From positions 1-54,799 of the forward strand of contig JAJZAQ010000015.1 of the NCBI GenBank assembly GCA_021799355.1: a stretch of DNA of 54,799 bases, read 5' to 3'. The DNA comes from Pseudomonadota bacterium (GTDB lineage Bacteria; Pseudomonadota; Gammaproteobacteria; Burkholderiales; Burkholderiaceae_C). Both the position numbers and the translations under genes were made by a program. Each line of letters begins with the position of its first letter. Position 1 is the first letter of the stretch. A model generated the notes under the pieces. That model did no database searches. It was not told the origin of the DNA and saw only the letters and a list, made by a program, of their open reading frames with translations. Positions 9,405-18,667 of the stretch are shown piece by piece.

Positions 9405-11333
9405 ATGAACCCGCAAGTGGAAACCCCCATCCTGACCACCGGACTGTTCGACTATGCCGAGTGGCGAGCCGAGCGCGTGCAGCGGCTCAAAGCCCTGCTG
9501 GCCTGGCTCGACGACAGCGGTCTGGCGCCCGAGCCGTCGCGCCCGCTGCTGCTGCAGCAAATCGCCCGGCTGGACAACGACCGCATGACGCTGGCGTTCG
9601 TCGCCGAGTTTTCCCGCGGCAAGTCCGAACTGATCAACGCCATCTTTTTTGCCGGGCACGGCCAGCGCATCCTGCCCGCCGGCGCCGGGCGCACCACCAT
9701 GTGCCCGATGGAGCTGTTTTCCGATCCGGCGCAACCGCGTGGCCTGCGCCTGCTGCCCATCGACACCCGGCTGCAGTCGCAGACGCTGGCGCAGTGGAAA
9801 GCCAGTCCGCAGGTGTGGACCCAGTTCGACCTGCCCACACAGGACGCGCAGGGGCTGGCGCAGGCGCTCACCCACCTGTCGGACACGCAGCGCGTGCCGC
9901 TGGAGCGGGCGCAGGAACTGGGGTTTTTCCACGACGCCGAAGAACTCGCCGAACTCGGCGCGCAGCCGCAGGACCTGGTGGACATCCCGCTGTGGCGTCA
10001 CGCGCTGGTCAACTTCGCCCATCCGCTGCTCGACCAGGGGCTGACCATCCTCGACACCCCGGGACTGAACGCCGTCGGCGCCGAACCCGAGCTGACGCTG
10101 TCGCTGATCCCGTCGGCCAACGCCGTGGTGTTCGTGCTCGGCGCCGACACCGGGGTGACGCGCAGCGATCTGGACATCTGGAAGCGCCACATCGCCCCCA
10201 CCAGCGGTTCGCAGACGTTGGTAGCGCTGAACAAGGTCGACGCGCTGTGGGACCCGCTGCTGAGCGCAGAGCAGGTCGCCGCCACCATCGACCGCCAGGT
10301 GCAGGCCACGGCGCAGACCCTGCAGCTGCCTGCCGAACGGGTGTTCGCCGTGTCGGCGCACAAGGCGCTGCTGGCGCGCATCCGCGGCGACGCCGCGCTG
10401 CTGGCGCGCTCGGGACTGGGGCAACTGGAAAATGCGCTCAACCGCACCGCCAACATCGACCGCCGCCGCCTGCTGCAGCAGGGCCTGCGCGACACCATCG
10501 GGCAGGTGCAGGCCGATTTGTCGCGGCAGCTGCGCAGCCGGCTGGCCGAGGCGCAGGGTCAGCTCGACGAGCTGCTGGCGCTGCGCGGCAAAAACGCGCA
10601 AATGGTCGTGCTCATGCTGCAGCGGCTGAGCGCCGAGCGCAGCGAATTCGACGCCGGCATGGCGCAGGTGCTGGCGCTGCGCGCGGTGAACAACCGCATG
10701 CTCGACACGCTGCGCGAGCGCTTTGCCGCCACCGCGGTGCTGCACGACCTGGAACAACTGCAGGCGCGTATGAGCCGCGCGCTGCTCAAGGTCGGCGTCA
10801 AGACCGAGCTGGCGCGTATCTCCGCCGATCTGCGCGCCCGGCTGGTGGACGCGGAGACGCAGATCGAGGAAATCCGCCAGATGCTCGCCGCCGCGTTCCA
10901 GCGCGCCAACAGCCAGTTCGGTTTCACTGTGTCGGCGCCGCGGGTGCTGCGGCTGAACGCGCTGATCCAGGAATTCGACCGCATGGCCGCGGCCTACACC
11001 GATCATCTCTCCGGGGTGAACTGGCTCAAGCTGCAGAACAACGCCTACGCGCTGCGCACCCTGCGGGCGATGGCGGCGCGGGTGCGCGACCTGTTCGAGC
11101 GCGCGCTGCGCGACATCGAAAACTGGGACCGCTCGGCCATCGCCCAGCTCGACAGCCAGGTGCGCGAGCGCAAGAAACAGCTCAACCGCCGCCTGTCCAC
11201 GCTGCAGCGCGTCGAAGATACAAAGGACAGCCTGCACGAGCGCATCGAAGACCTGCGCGCGCAGGTCGCGCAGATCACTGCGCTGCAGCAGGGGTTGGCC
11301 GCGCAGACCGCGCGCGTGCTCGACGACGCCTGA
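9405..11333 (+). CDS. Dynamin-like large GTPase
   Basis: A 642-residue protein of the bacterial dynamin family. G1 is EFSRGKSELINAIF, where alanine replaces the first glycine of the classical P-loop, as is frequent in this subfamily. G3 is LTILDTPGLNAVG and G4 is ALNKVDAL. The C-terminal half is long helical and coiled-coil (for example LDSQVRERKKQLNRRLSTLQ), as expected of a stalk. No transmembrane segment is evident. Predicted role is membrane binding or remodelling; the function is not known for this type. It sits between mutM and mutY, possibly in the same transcription unit, without a known link to repair. Confidence 0.85.
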   Translation: MNPQVETPILTTGLFDYAEWRAERVQRLKALLAWLDDSGLAPEPSRPLLLQQIARLDNDRMTLAFVAEFSRGKSELINAIFFAGHGQRILPAGAGRTTMCPMELFSDPAQPRGLRLLPIDTRLQSQTLAQWKASPQVWTQFDLPTQDAQGLAQALTHLSDTQRVPLERAQELGFFHDAEELAELGAQPQDLVDIPLWRHALVNFAHPLLDQGLTILDTPGLNAVGAEPELTLSLIPSANAVVFVLGADTGVTRSDLDIWKRHIAPTSGSQTLVALNKVDALWDPLLSAEQVAATIDRQVQATAQTLQLPAERVFAVSAHKALLARIRGDAALLARSGLGQLENALNRTANIDRRRLLQQGLRDTIGQVQADLSRQLRSRLAEAQGQLDELLALRGKNAQMVVLMLQRLSAERSEFDAGMAQVLALRAVNNRMLDTLRERFAATAVLHDLEQLQARMSRALLKVGVKTELARISADLRARLVDAETQIEEIRQMLAAAFQRANSQFGFTVSAPRVLRLNALIQEFDRMAAAYTDHLSGVNWLKLQNNAYALRTLRAMAARVRDLFERALRDIENWDRSAIAQLDSQVRERKKQLNRRLSTLQRVEDTKDSLHERIEDLRAQVAQITALQQGLAAQTARVLDDA

Positions 11334-11475
11334 AAAGGCGCGAACGCCCCTGCCATCGCCCGCCCGTCGTCCGCCTGGGCCGCGGCGGGTACATTTCCCC
11401 TTTTGCAGCGCACCCCATCCCAGCACGCTGGCACAATGCGGCGCGTCGCGCCACAGCGCCTCATGGTCCACCGCC

Positions 11476-12576
11476 GTGCCCTCCGCCAGCCTCACCGCCT
11501 CCCCCGCCACAGACCCACCCGAAGCCGCCGTACTGCCGCAGTTCGCCGCGCGGCTGGTGCAGTGGCAGCGCGTCCACGGACGGCACGGTCTGCCGTGGCA
11601 GGGGCGCAGCGCCTATCACGTCTGGCTGTCGGAAATCATGCTGCAGCAAACGCAGGTGGCAGTGGTCACGGGCTACTACACCCGCTTCGTCGAGCGCTTT
11701 CCCACGGTGCAGGCGCTGGCTGCGGCGCCGCAGGACGCCGTGCTCGCCGCATGGAGCGGGCTGGGCTACTACCAGCGCGCGCGCAACCTGCAGCGCTGCG
11801 CGCAGCTCGTGGTGCAGCGCTACGGCGGCGAGTTTCCACGCACCGCGCGCGAGCTGGCCGAACTGCCGGGAATCGGGCCGTCCACGGCAGCGGCGATCGC
11901 CGCCTTCTGCTTCGCTGAACGCGCCGCCATCCTCGACGGCAATGTGCAGCGCGTGCTCTGCCGCAGCCACGGCATATCCGACCCGCTGCCCGACGCGGCG
12001 GCGACGCGCAAACTCCGCGCGCTGGCGCAGGCCCTGCTGCCCGCAGCCAGCGACATCGCCGCCTACACCCAGGGACTGATGGACCTGGGGGCGACGGTGT
12101 GCCGGCCACGCCAGCCGCTGTGCGCGCAATGCCCGTTCGCCGCCGACTGCCGCGCGCGCAACGGCGGCGACCCGCAGCGACTGCCGCAACGCAAACCAAA
12201 GACGGCCGCGCGGCAGCGACGCCATACCGTGATGCTCTGGCTGCGCAACCGCGCCGACGGCACGCTGTGGCTGGAGCGCCGCCCGCCGCAGGGCATCTGG
12301 CCGGGATTGTGGAGCCTGCCGGAATTCGCCGGCAGGCCGCAGGCGCTGGCGTTTGCCGCGCGGCTCGGCGCGGTGGTGGCGCAGCGCGAACTGCCGGCGT
12401 TCGCCCATGCGTTCACCCATTTCGACCTCACGGCGCAGCCGCTGCAGATCGACGTCGAGCCGGCAACCACGGCGGCCGAGCCCGCAGGGCAGTGGATCGC
12501 GCCGCAGGCCGCGGCCGCCCTGGCACTGCCGGCGCCGGTGCGCGCGCTGCTGCTGCGGCACGCCGCGCCGGACTGA
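11476..12576 (+). CDS. mutY: A/G-specific adenine glycosylase
   Basis: A 366-residue HhH-GPD glycosylase that removes adenine opposite 8-oxoguanine. It shows WLSEIMLQQTQVAVV with the catalytic Glu region, the helix-hairpin-helix ELPGIGPSTAAAIAAFCF with the Asp-equivalent in ILDGNVQRVL, and the iron-sulfur cluster cysteines CRPRQPLCAQCPFAADC. The C-terminal NUDIX-like domain reads WLERRPPQGIWPGLWSLPEF. Start is GTG at 11476; no in-frame ATG gives a better N-terminus. Convergent with pilU, 20 bases apart. Confidence 0.96.
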   Translation: MPSASLTASPATDPPEAAVLPQFAARLVQWQRVHGRHGLPWQGRSAYHVWLSEIMLQQTQVAVVTGYYTRFVERFPTVQALAAAPQDAVLAAWSGLGYYQRARNLQRCAQLVVQRYGGEFPRTARELAELPGIGPSTAAAIAAFCFAERAAILDGNVQRVLCRSHGISDPLPDAAATRKLRALAQALLPAASDIAAYTQGLMDLGATVCRPRQPLCAQCPFAADCRARNGGDPQRLPQRKPKTAARQRRHTVMLWLRNRADGTLWLERRPPQGIWPGLWSLPEFAGRPQALAFAARLGAVVAQRELPAFAHAFTHFDLTAQPLQIDVEPATTAAEPAGQWIAPQAAAALALPAPVRALLLRHAAPD

Positions 12577-12596
12577 CTGCCTCGCCGTGCGCCTTT

Positions 12597-13733
12597 TCAG
12601 ACGATGGCCAGGTGGCCGGTGTCGCTGCCCAGGTCGGCGTTGCGCGCGCGTTTGCTGTCGAGCTTGATGCGCAGCCGCAGGTCGTTGACCGAGTCGGCGT
12701 TGCGCAGCGCGTCCTCGTAGCTGATTTTGTCGGCGTCGAACAGGTCGAACAGCGACTGGTCGAAGGTCTGCATGCCCATTTCGCGCGACCGTTTCATCAC
12801 GTCCTTGATGTCGGTGAGCTTGCCTTCGAAAATCATGTCGGCGATCAGCGGCGAGTTGATCAGGATTTCCACCGCGGCCACCCGCCCCTTGCCGGTCTGC
12901 AGCGGCACCAGTCGCTGCGACACCATCGCCCGCAGGTTCAGCGACAGGTCCATGAGCAGCTGCGTGCGCCGCTCTTCGGGAAAGAAGTTGATGATGCGGT
13001 CCAGCGCCTGGTTGGCGTTGTTGGCGTGCAGCGTGGCGAGCACGAGGTGACCGGTTTCGGAAAACACCACGGCGTGCTCCATGGTTTCGCGGTCGCGGAT
13101 TTCGCCCATCAGAATGACGTCGGGTGCCTGCCGCAGGGTGTTTTTCAGCGCGGCTTCCCAGCTGTCGGTGTCGAGCCCGACCTCGCGCTGCGTGACGATG
13201 CAGTTTTTGTGCGGGTGGACGAATTCGATGGGGTCTTCGACGGTGATGATGTGGCCGTGCGAGTTTTCGTTGCGGTAGTCGAGCATCGCCGCCATCGACG
13301 TCGATTTGCCCGAGCCGGTGGCGCCGACGAAAATGATCAGCCCGCGCTTGTGCATCGCCAGGGTCTTGAGCACCTGCGGCAGCCCCAGCGCGTCGATCGA
13401 CGGCAGTTCCTGCGGGATCTGCCGCAGCACGATGCCCACCTTGCCCTGCTGCAAGAACGCGTTGCAGCGAAACCGCGACAGCCCCGCCGGGGAAATGGCG
13501 AAATTGCACTCCTTGGTACGCTCGAACTCGGCAGACTGCTTGTCGTTCATGATCGACCGCGCCAGCGCCAGGGTGTGCTGCGCGGTCAGCGGCTGCGACG
13601 ACAGCTTGGTCACTACGCCGTCGACCTTGATCGCCGGCGGAAAGTCCGCCGTGAGGAACAGGTCCGAGCCGCCACGGCTGATCATCAGCTTGAGCAGGTC
13701 GTTGATGAATTTGCTTGCCTGGTCACGATCCAT
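12597..13733 (-). CDS. pilU: Type IV pilus retraction ATPase PilU
   Basis: A 378-residue PilT-family hexameric ATPase, PilU subtype. Walker A is GATGSGKST (about residue 136), the Asp box region is IITVEDPIEFVH, Walker B is DVILMGEIRDRETM and the His box is TGHLVLATLHANNANQALD. The N-terminus ISRGGSDLFLT and the variable C-terminal tail beyond the conserved core separate it from PilT. Works with PilT in pilus retraction. Third gene of the pilT / cNMP-binding / pilU series, 30 bases after its neighbour. Confidence 0.95.
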   Translation of the reverse strand: MDRDQASKFINDLLKLMISRGGSDLFLTADFPPAIKVDGVVTKLSSQPLTAQHTLALARSIMNDKQSAEFERTKECNFAISPAGLSRFRCNAFLQQGKVGIVLRQIPQELPSIDALGLPQVLKTLAMHKRGLIIFVGATGSGKSTSMAAMLDYRNENSHGHIITVEDPIEFVHPHKNCIVTQREVGLDTDSWEAALKNTLRQAPDVILMGEIRDRETMEHAVVFSETGHLVLATLHANNANQALDRIINFFPEERRTQLLMDLSLNLRAMVSQRLVPLQTGKGRVAAVEILINSPLIADMIFEGKLTDIKDVMKRSREMGMQTFDQSLFDLFDADKISYEDALRNADSVNDLRLRIKLDSKRARNADLGSDTGHLAIV

Positions 13734-13763
13734 ACCGCCTCCCGCTGTGCCGTGTCATCCCCA

Positions 13764-14402
13764 TCAGCCGCCGGGCGTGGCCGCGGCCACGCGCGCGCTG
13801 AGCTTGCGCAGCCGCAGCGACAGCCGCCGCGCCAGCGAACCGATCAGCCGGCAGGCTGCTGCCGGGTCCTGCGCGATCATGCGGTCCAGGTCGGCGGCTT
13901 CGAGCACGGCGATTTCGCTGTCGGTCAGCGTCGTGCAGTACGACCAGCGCGGCGCGGCATCGACCAGCGACATCTCCCCCAGCATGCTGCCGGCGCGCAC
14001 CTCGGTCAGCCGCAGCCGGTCACCCCACGGCTGCAGCCGGTCCACGGCCACCGCGCCGCGCAGCAGCACGAGCATGAAGCTGCCGGTCTCGCCCTGGGCG
14101 ATCAGGTCGGCGCCCGACTTGATGGTGTAGTAGTGGAAATACTTGGCGCAGCGCTCGCGGTCGGCCTCGGTCAGCCCGGCCATGTATTTGTCCTGCTGCC
14201 ACAGTTCGAGCAGCCGCTGCGCCCCGGCGCTGCGCGACAGCTTGGTCGCGCCGACTTCCGCCGCGCGCTGCGACCAGCCGACCACGGCGTCCAGGCTGGC
14301 GACTTCGGCGTCGTGAAACCCGGTGGTGAAAAACTGCGATTCCGGCGCGTCCTCGACCGCATCCTTGCGTCCGGCGCCGAGAATTTTGTCAAACAGTTTC
14401 AT
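13764..14402 (-). CDS. Cyclic-nucleotide-binding domain protein between pilT and pilU
   Basis: About 212 residues. The first ~90 have no recognised fold. A cNMP-binding beta-roll (about residues 95-185) follows, with the phosphate-binding cassette at LGEMSLVDAAPRWSYC: the Gly-Glu and the Arg expected to contact the cyclic phosphate are kept. No DNA-binding helix-turn-helix follows, so it is not a CRP-type regulator. Context suggests a second-messenger input to pilus retraction. ATG 14402 chosen over an upstream TTG at 14414. Confidence 0.85.
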   Translation of the reverse strand: MKLFDKILGAGRKDAVEDAPESQFFTTGFHDAEVASLDAVVGWSQRAAEVGATKLSRSAGAQRLLELWQQDKYMAGLTEADRERCAKYFHYYTIKSGADLIAQGETGSFMLVLLRGAVAVDRLQPWGDRLRLTEVRAGSMLGEMSLVDAAPRWSYCTTLTDSEIAVLEAADLDRMIAQDPAAACRLIGSLARRLSLRLRKLSARVAAATPGG

Positions 14403-14450
14403 CGCAATCCCCAAGAGACGAGAGGGTGGCGCAGCAGGCGGCGGCGCGCC

Positions 14451-15497
14451 TTACGCGCCGGGGAAGTTTTCCGGCTGCTTGGCCTTGGTGCGCGCCTCGG
14501 TGGCGGAAATGAGGTTGCGCTTGACCAGGTCGGCCAGGTTCTGGTCGAGCGTCTGCATGCCGTAGGCCTGACTGGTCTGGATCATCGAATACATCTGCGC
14601 GACCTTGTTTTCGCGGATGAGGTTGCGGATCGCCGGCGTGCCGATCATGATTTCGTGCGCCGCCACCCGGCCCGAGCCGTCTTTTTTCTTGCACAGCGTC
14701 TGCGAAATCACGCCGACCAGCGCCTCCGACAGCATCGCCCGCACCATTTCCTTTTCCTCTGCGGGAAACACGTCGACGATGCGGTCGATGGTCTTGGGCG
14801 CCGACGAAGTGTGCAACGTGGCAAACACCAGGTGGCCAGTCTCGGAGGCGGTCAGCGCCAGGCGGATGGTTTCCAGGTCGCGCATCTCGCCCACCAGAAT
14901 GGCGTCGGGGTCTTCGCGCAGCGCCGAGCGCAGCGCGTTGGAAAAGCTCAGGGTATGCGGCCCGACCTCGCGCTGGTTGATCAGCGATTTTTTCGACTGG
15001 TGGACGAACTCGATCGGGTCTTCGATGGTGAGGATGTGACCGTACTCGTTTTCGTTGAAGTGGTTGATCATCGCCGCCAGCGTGGTGGACTTGCCCGAGC
15101 CGGTCGGCCCGGTCACCAGTACCAGCCCGCGCGGCTTGAGCGCCAGCTCGCCGAACACCTTGGGCGCGTTCAGGTCTTCGAGGGTCAACACCTTGCTCGG
15201 AATGGTGCGGAACACCGCGCCGGCGCCGCGCGACTGGTTGAAGGCGTTGACGCGAAACCGCGCCAGCGACGGGATTTCGAAGGAAAAATCGACTTCGAGG
15301 AATTCCTCGTAGTGCTTGCGCTGCGCGTCGTTCATGATGTCGTACACCATGGCGTGCACCGCCTTGTGATCGAGCGGCTCGACGTTGATGCGCCGCACGT
15401 CGCCATGCACCCGGATCATCGGCGGCAGGCCGGCAGACAGGTGCAGATCGGACGCGTCGTTCTTGACGCTGAAAGCGAGCAGTTGTGTGATGTCCAA
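14451..15497 (-). CDS. pilT: Twitching motility / pilus retraction ATPase PilT
   Basis: A 348-residue retraction motor. It is near-canonical: MDITQLLAFSVKNDASDLHL start, GPTGSGKST Walker A (about residue 131), ILTIEDPIEFVH, DAILVGEMRDLETIRLALTA, TGHLVFATLHTSSAPKTIDR, and the C-terminal AIRNLIRENKVAQM (the AIRNLIRE motif required for retraction). The conserved protein start maps to a TTG codon at 15497, preceded by a strong GGGGGAGA ribosome site. A minus-strand TAAGAT box near 15535 may be its -10. First gene of the twitching set, divergent from yggS. Confidence 0.96.
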   Translation of the reverse strand: MDITQLLAFSVKNDASDLHLSAGLPPMIRVHGDVRRINVEPLDHKAVHAMVYDIMNDAQRKHYEEFLEVDFSFEIPSLARFRVNAFNQSRGAGAVFRTIPSKVLTLEDLNAPKVFGELALKPRGLVLVTGPTGSGKSTTLAAMINHFNENEYGHILTIEDPIEFVHQSKKSLINQREVGPHTLSFSNALRSALREDPDAILVGEMRDLETIRLALTASETGHLVFATLHTSSAPKTIDRIVDVFPAEEKEMVRAMLSEALVGVISQTLCKKKDGSGRVAAHEIMIGTPAIRNLIRENKVAQMYSMIQTSQAYGMQTLDQNLADLVKRNLISATEARTKAKQPENFPGA

Positions 15498-15619
15498 GCG
15501 ATGTCTCCCCCGAGCATGCGTTTGATTTCGGCTATCTTAAAGTGAGAACGGCAGTTTTCCGCAATTCGCCCCGTGCTGCCGCGCAGTTTTGTTGCGTTCT
15601 TTCCGACAATCCCCCGTCC

Positions 15620-16342
15620 ATGCCGCTGAACGATTCCTACGCCGCGGTGCGCCAACGCATCGCCCTTGCCGCGCAGCGCGCCGGCCGCGATCCGCAGTCC
15701 ATCACCCTGCTGGCCGTGTCCAAGACCTTCGACGCCGCGCAGGTCGCCGCCGTCGCCGCGCTGGGGCAGGCCGACTTCGGCGAAAACTACGTGCAGGAGG
15801 CGGTGGACAAAATCGCCGCGCTGCGCCCGCGCTGGCCGGCGCTGCGCTGGCATTTCATCGGCCCGCTGCAAAGCAACAAAACCCGCGACGTCGCCGCGCA
15901 GTTCGACTGGGTGCACAGCATCGACCGGCTGAAAATCGCCCAGCGCCTGAGCGCCCAGCGCCCGGCGCACCTGCCGCCGCTGCAGGTGTGCGTGCAGGTC
16001 AACGTCGATGGCGAGGCGAGCAAGAGCGGCGTGCCGCCGCAGCAGGCCGGCGAGCTCGCCGCCGCCGTCGCCCGGCTGCCGCGGCTGGAGTTGCGCGGGC
16101 TGATGTGCATTCCCGCGCCGCGCGACGGCCTGCAGGCGCAGCGTGAGCCGTTTGCCCGGCTGCGCGAACTGCGCGACGCCATCGCCGCGGCGCACGGCCT
16201 GGCGCTGCCCACCCTGTCGATGGGCATGAGCGCCGACCTCGAAGCCGCCATCCTCGAAGGCGCGACGCTGGTGCGCGTCGGCTCGGCGATTTTCGGCGCA
16301 CGTTCCCGACCGCACGGCGCGGCGCAGGAGGCCGGCCGATGA
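15620..16342 (+). CDS. YggS/PROSC-family PLP homeostasis protein
   Basis: A 240-residue single-domain PLP-binding protein (PLPBP). The lysine in TLLAVSKTFDAAQV is the PLP Schiff-base site. FGENYVQEA, WHFIGPLQSNKTRDVA, VNVDGEASKSGVPP and LSMGMSADLEAAILEGATLVRVG are all family signatures, the last binding the PLP phosphate. Regulates vitamin B6 and amino-acid balance; no enzymatic activity is known. It sits divergent to pilT, a frequent pairing. It overlaps acyP by 4 bases (ATGA). Confidence 0.95.
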   Translation: MPLNDSYAAVRQRIALAAQRAGRDPQSITLLAVSKTFDAAQVAAVAALGQADFGENYVQEAVDKIAALRPRWPALRWHFIGPLQSNKTRDVAAQFDWVHSIDRLKIAQRLSAQRPAHLPPLQVCVQVNVDGEASKSGVPPQQAGELAAAVARLPRLELRGLMCIPAPRDGLQAQREPFARLRELRDAIAAAHGLALPTLSMGMSADLEAAILEGATLVRVGSAIFGARSRPHGAAQEAGR

Positions 16343-16608
16343 CGTGCAGGCGCGCCCGCGTACGCGGCAGGGTGCAGGGCGTGTCGTTTCGCGCCCACAC
16401 GCGCGAACGGGCGCTGCGGCTGGGGCTGTGCGGCTATGCGCGCAATCTGCCCGATGGCACGGTGGAGGTGCTCGTCTGCGGGCCGCAGCCGGCGGTGGAC
16501 GCGCTGCTGCGCTGGCTGTGGCAGGGCCCGCCCGCCGCGCGGGTCGATGCGGTCACGGTCGAAGACGTGGCGCAGGCACCGTGCGACAGCGGGTTTGCCG
16601 TGGGCTGA
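16339..16608 (+). CDS. acyP: Acylphosphatase
   Basis: An 89-residue enzyme that hydrolyses carboxyl-phosphate bonds. RGRVQGVSFRAHTRERA contains the catalytic Arg in the phosphate cradle, and GYARNLPDGTVEVLV contains the catalytic Asn. Length is standard. Start ATG overlaps the yggS stop (ATGA), so the two are translationally coupled. Confidence 0.93.
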   Translation: MTCRRARVRGRVQGVSFRAHTRERALRLGLCGYARNLPDGTVEVLVCGPQPAVDALLRWLWQGPPAARVDAVTVEDVAQAPCDSGFAVG

Positions 16609-16621
16609 ACCACGGCTGGCC

Positions 16622-16981
16622 TCACACCGCAGCCACGCGGCGCAGATCGGGCAGCGCGGCCCCGCCTTGCGCCAGCCGCGTGGCGTATTGCTGTGCGCTG
16701 GCCGCGTCCAGCGCGGCGAGTTCGGCGATCAGCCGCTGCCACACCGCAGGCTGCTGCGGCAGCGTGGCGCAGTACAGCAGGCGCGCACCGCGCTGCACGG
16801 CGAGTACCGGAAAATTCTCCGGCTCGTAATCGCCCAGCACAGCGGCGCAGTCTTCCACATCCACCCAGAGGAAGGACGCTGCCGGAAACTGCGCGGCCAG
16901 CGCGTCGAACGGCGCGCGCCATTGGCGGCACACGCTGCACCACTGGGCGCATAGGCAGGCGACAAACAACGGCTCGCCCAT
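16622..16981 (-). CDS. Thioredoxin-fold protein
   Basis: A 119-residue thioredoxin-like domain with active site QWCSVCRQW, a CxxC dithiol, and the cis-Pro region NFPVLAVQRGARLLYC. No signal peptide, so cytoplasmic. The C-terminal third is not recognised. Convergent with acyP; downstream of and on the same strand as ettA. Start ATG 16981; a GTG three codons upstream is possible. Redox partner unknown. Confidence 0.8.
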   Translation of the reverse strand: MGEPLFVACLCAQWCSVCRQWRAPFDALAAQFPAASFLWVDVEDCAAVLGDYEPENFPVLAVQRGARLLYCATLPQQPAVWQRLIAELAALDAASAQQYATRLAQGGAALPDLRRVAAV

Positions 16982-17002
16982 CGCAACCACGCCTGTCCCG
17001 GC

Positions 17003-18667
17003 TCAGCGCAGCGGCTTGAAGCGCAGACGCTGCGGCCGCGCGCCCTCTTCGCCCAGCCGGCGCTTTTTGTCTTCCTCGTATTCCTGGAAGTTGCCGGCGA
17101 AAAACGTCCACTGCGAATCGCCCTCGGCGGCGAGGATGTGGGTGGCGATACGGTCGAGGAACCAGCGGTCGTGGCTGGACACCAGCACACAGCCGGCGAA
17201 CTCCAGCAGCGCGTCTTCCAGCGCACGCAGGGTTTCGACGTCGAGGTCGTTGCTCGGCTCGTCGAGCAGCAGCACATTGCCGCCGGAAATCAGCGTCTTG
17301 GCCAGATGCAGCCGGCCACGCTCGCCGCCAGAGAGCTTGCCGACGATTTTCTGCTGGTCGGCGCCCTTGAAGTTGAAGCGCCCGCAATAGGCGCGCGACG
17401 GAATCTGGAACTTGCCGACGTTGAGGATGTCCAGCCCGTCCGAAATCGCCTCCCACACGGTTTTGTCGTCGGGCAGGTTTTCGCGGCTCTGGTCTTCGTA
17501 CACCAGCTTGACGGTCGAGCCGATGACGATGTCGCCGGCATCAGGCTTGTCCTGCCCGGCGATCATGCGAAACAGCGTGGACTTGCCCGCGCCGTTGGGG
17601 CCGATGACCCCGACGATGGCCCCGGGCGGCACCTTGAAGCTGAGGTTCTCGATCAGCAGCCGGTCGCCGTGCGCCTTGCGCACGTTCTTGAACTCGATGA
17701 CTTCGTTGCCCAGGCGGTCGGCCACCGGGATGAAAATTTCATTGGTTTCGTTGCGCTTCTGGTATTCGACGCTGGACAGCTCCTCGAACCGCGCCATGCG
17801 CGCCTTGCTCTTGGCCTGCCGTCCCTTGGCGTTCTGCCGCACCCACTCCAGCTCGTCCTTCATGGTCTTGAGGTGCGCGGCCTCGGCACGCGCTTCCTGT
17901 TCCAGCCGCGCTTCCTTAGCTTCGAGCCAGGCCGAGTAATTGCCCTTGAACGGAATGCCCTGGCCGCGGTCGAGTTCCAGAATCCACTCGGCGGCGTTGT
18001 CGAGGAAATAGCGGTCGTGGGTGACGGCGACCACGGTGCCGGGGAAGCGGTGCAGGTATTGCTCCAACCACTGCACGCTTTCGGCGTCGAGATGGTTGGT
18101 CGGCTCGTCGAGCAGCAGCATGTCCGGCTTGGACAGCAGCAGCCGGCACAGCGCGACGCGGCGCTTCTCCCCGCCCGACAGCGGGCCGATCACCGCATCC
18201 CACGGCGGCAGCCGCAGCGCGTCGGCGGCGATTTCCATCTGCAGATCGGTGTTGTCGCCCTCGCCCGCCGCGATGATGGCTTCCAACTGTGCCTGCTCCT
18301 CGGCGAGCTTGTCGAAATCGGCATCAGGTTCGGCGTATTCGGCGTACACCTCCTCCAGCCGCTTTTTCGCCGCCAGCACCCCGCCCAAGCCTTCTTCGAC
18401 GGCCTGGCGCACGGTGAGGTTGGGGTCGAGTACCGGTTCCTGCGGCAGATAGCCGATTTTGATGCCGGGCATCGGCGTGGCCTCGCCCTCGTAATCCTTG
18501 TCCACCCCGGCCATGATGCGCAGCAGCGTGGACTTGCCCGAGCCGTTGAGCCCGAGCACGCCGATCTTTGCGCCGGGGAAGAACGACAGCGAAATGTCTT
18601 TGAGAATCTGGCGTTTGGGCGGCACGATTTTGCCGACCCGGTTCATGGTGAAAACGTATTGAGCCAT
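17003..18667 (-). CDS. ettA: Energy-dependent translational throttle protein EttA
   Basis: A 554-residue ABC-F protein with two ATPase domains and no membrane part. It binds the ribosomal E site and gates translation according to the ATP/ADP ratio. Starts MAQYVFTMNRVGKIVPPKR, an EttA hallmark. It shows Walker A GLNGSGKST and GPNGAGKST, two LSGGE signatures, and the EttA linker. Length matches EttA rather than the longer Uup. I placed the start at ATG 18667; a longer frame to 18925 is unsupported. Confidence 0.95.
   Translation of the reverse strand: MAQYVFTMNRVGKIVPPKRQILKDISLSFFPGAKIGVLGLNGSGKSTLLRIMAGVDKDYEGEATPMPGIKIGYLPQEPVLDPNLTVRQAVEEGLGGVLAAKKRLEEVYAEYAEPDADFDKLAEEQAQLEAIIAAGEGDNTDLQMEIAADALRLPPWDAVIGPLSGGEKRRVALCRLLLSKPDMLLLDEPTNHLDAESVQWLEQYLHRFPGTVVAVTHDRYFLDNAAEWILELDRGQGIPFKGNYSAWLEAKEARLEQEARAEAAHLKTMKDELEWVRQNAKGRQAKSKARMARFEELSSVEYQKRNETNEIFIPVADRLGNEVIEFKNVRKAHGDRLLIENLSFKVPPGAIVGVIGPNGAGKSTLFRMIAGQDKPDAGDIVIGSTVKLVYEDQSRENLPDDKTVWEAISDGLDILNVGKFQIPSRAYCGRFNFKGADQQKIVGKLSGGERGRLHLAKTLISGGNVLLLDEPSNDLDVETLRALEDALLEFAGCVLVSSHDRWFLDRIATHILAAEGDSQWTFFAGNFQEYEEDKKRRLGEEGARPQRLRFKPLR

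Noticed and set aside
9273-11510. 745-residue open frame on the minus strand
   Set aside because: Exact antisense shadow of the dynamin-like gene; low-complexity Arg/Gln/His sequence without motifs.
12099-15545. 1148-residue open frame on the plus strand
   Set aside because: Antisense to pilU, the cNMP-binding gene and pilT, and also crossing mutY; His/Arg/Gln-rich composition is the usual shadow of GC-rich coding DNA, with no domain.
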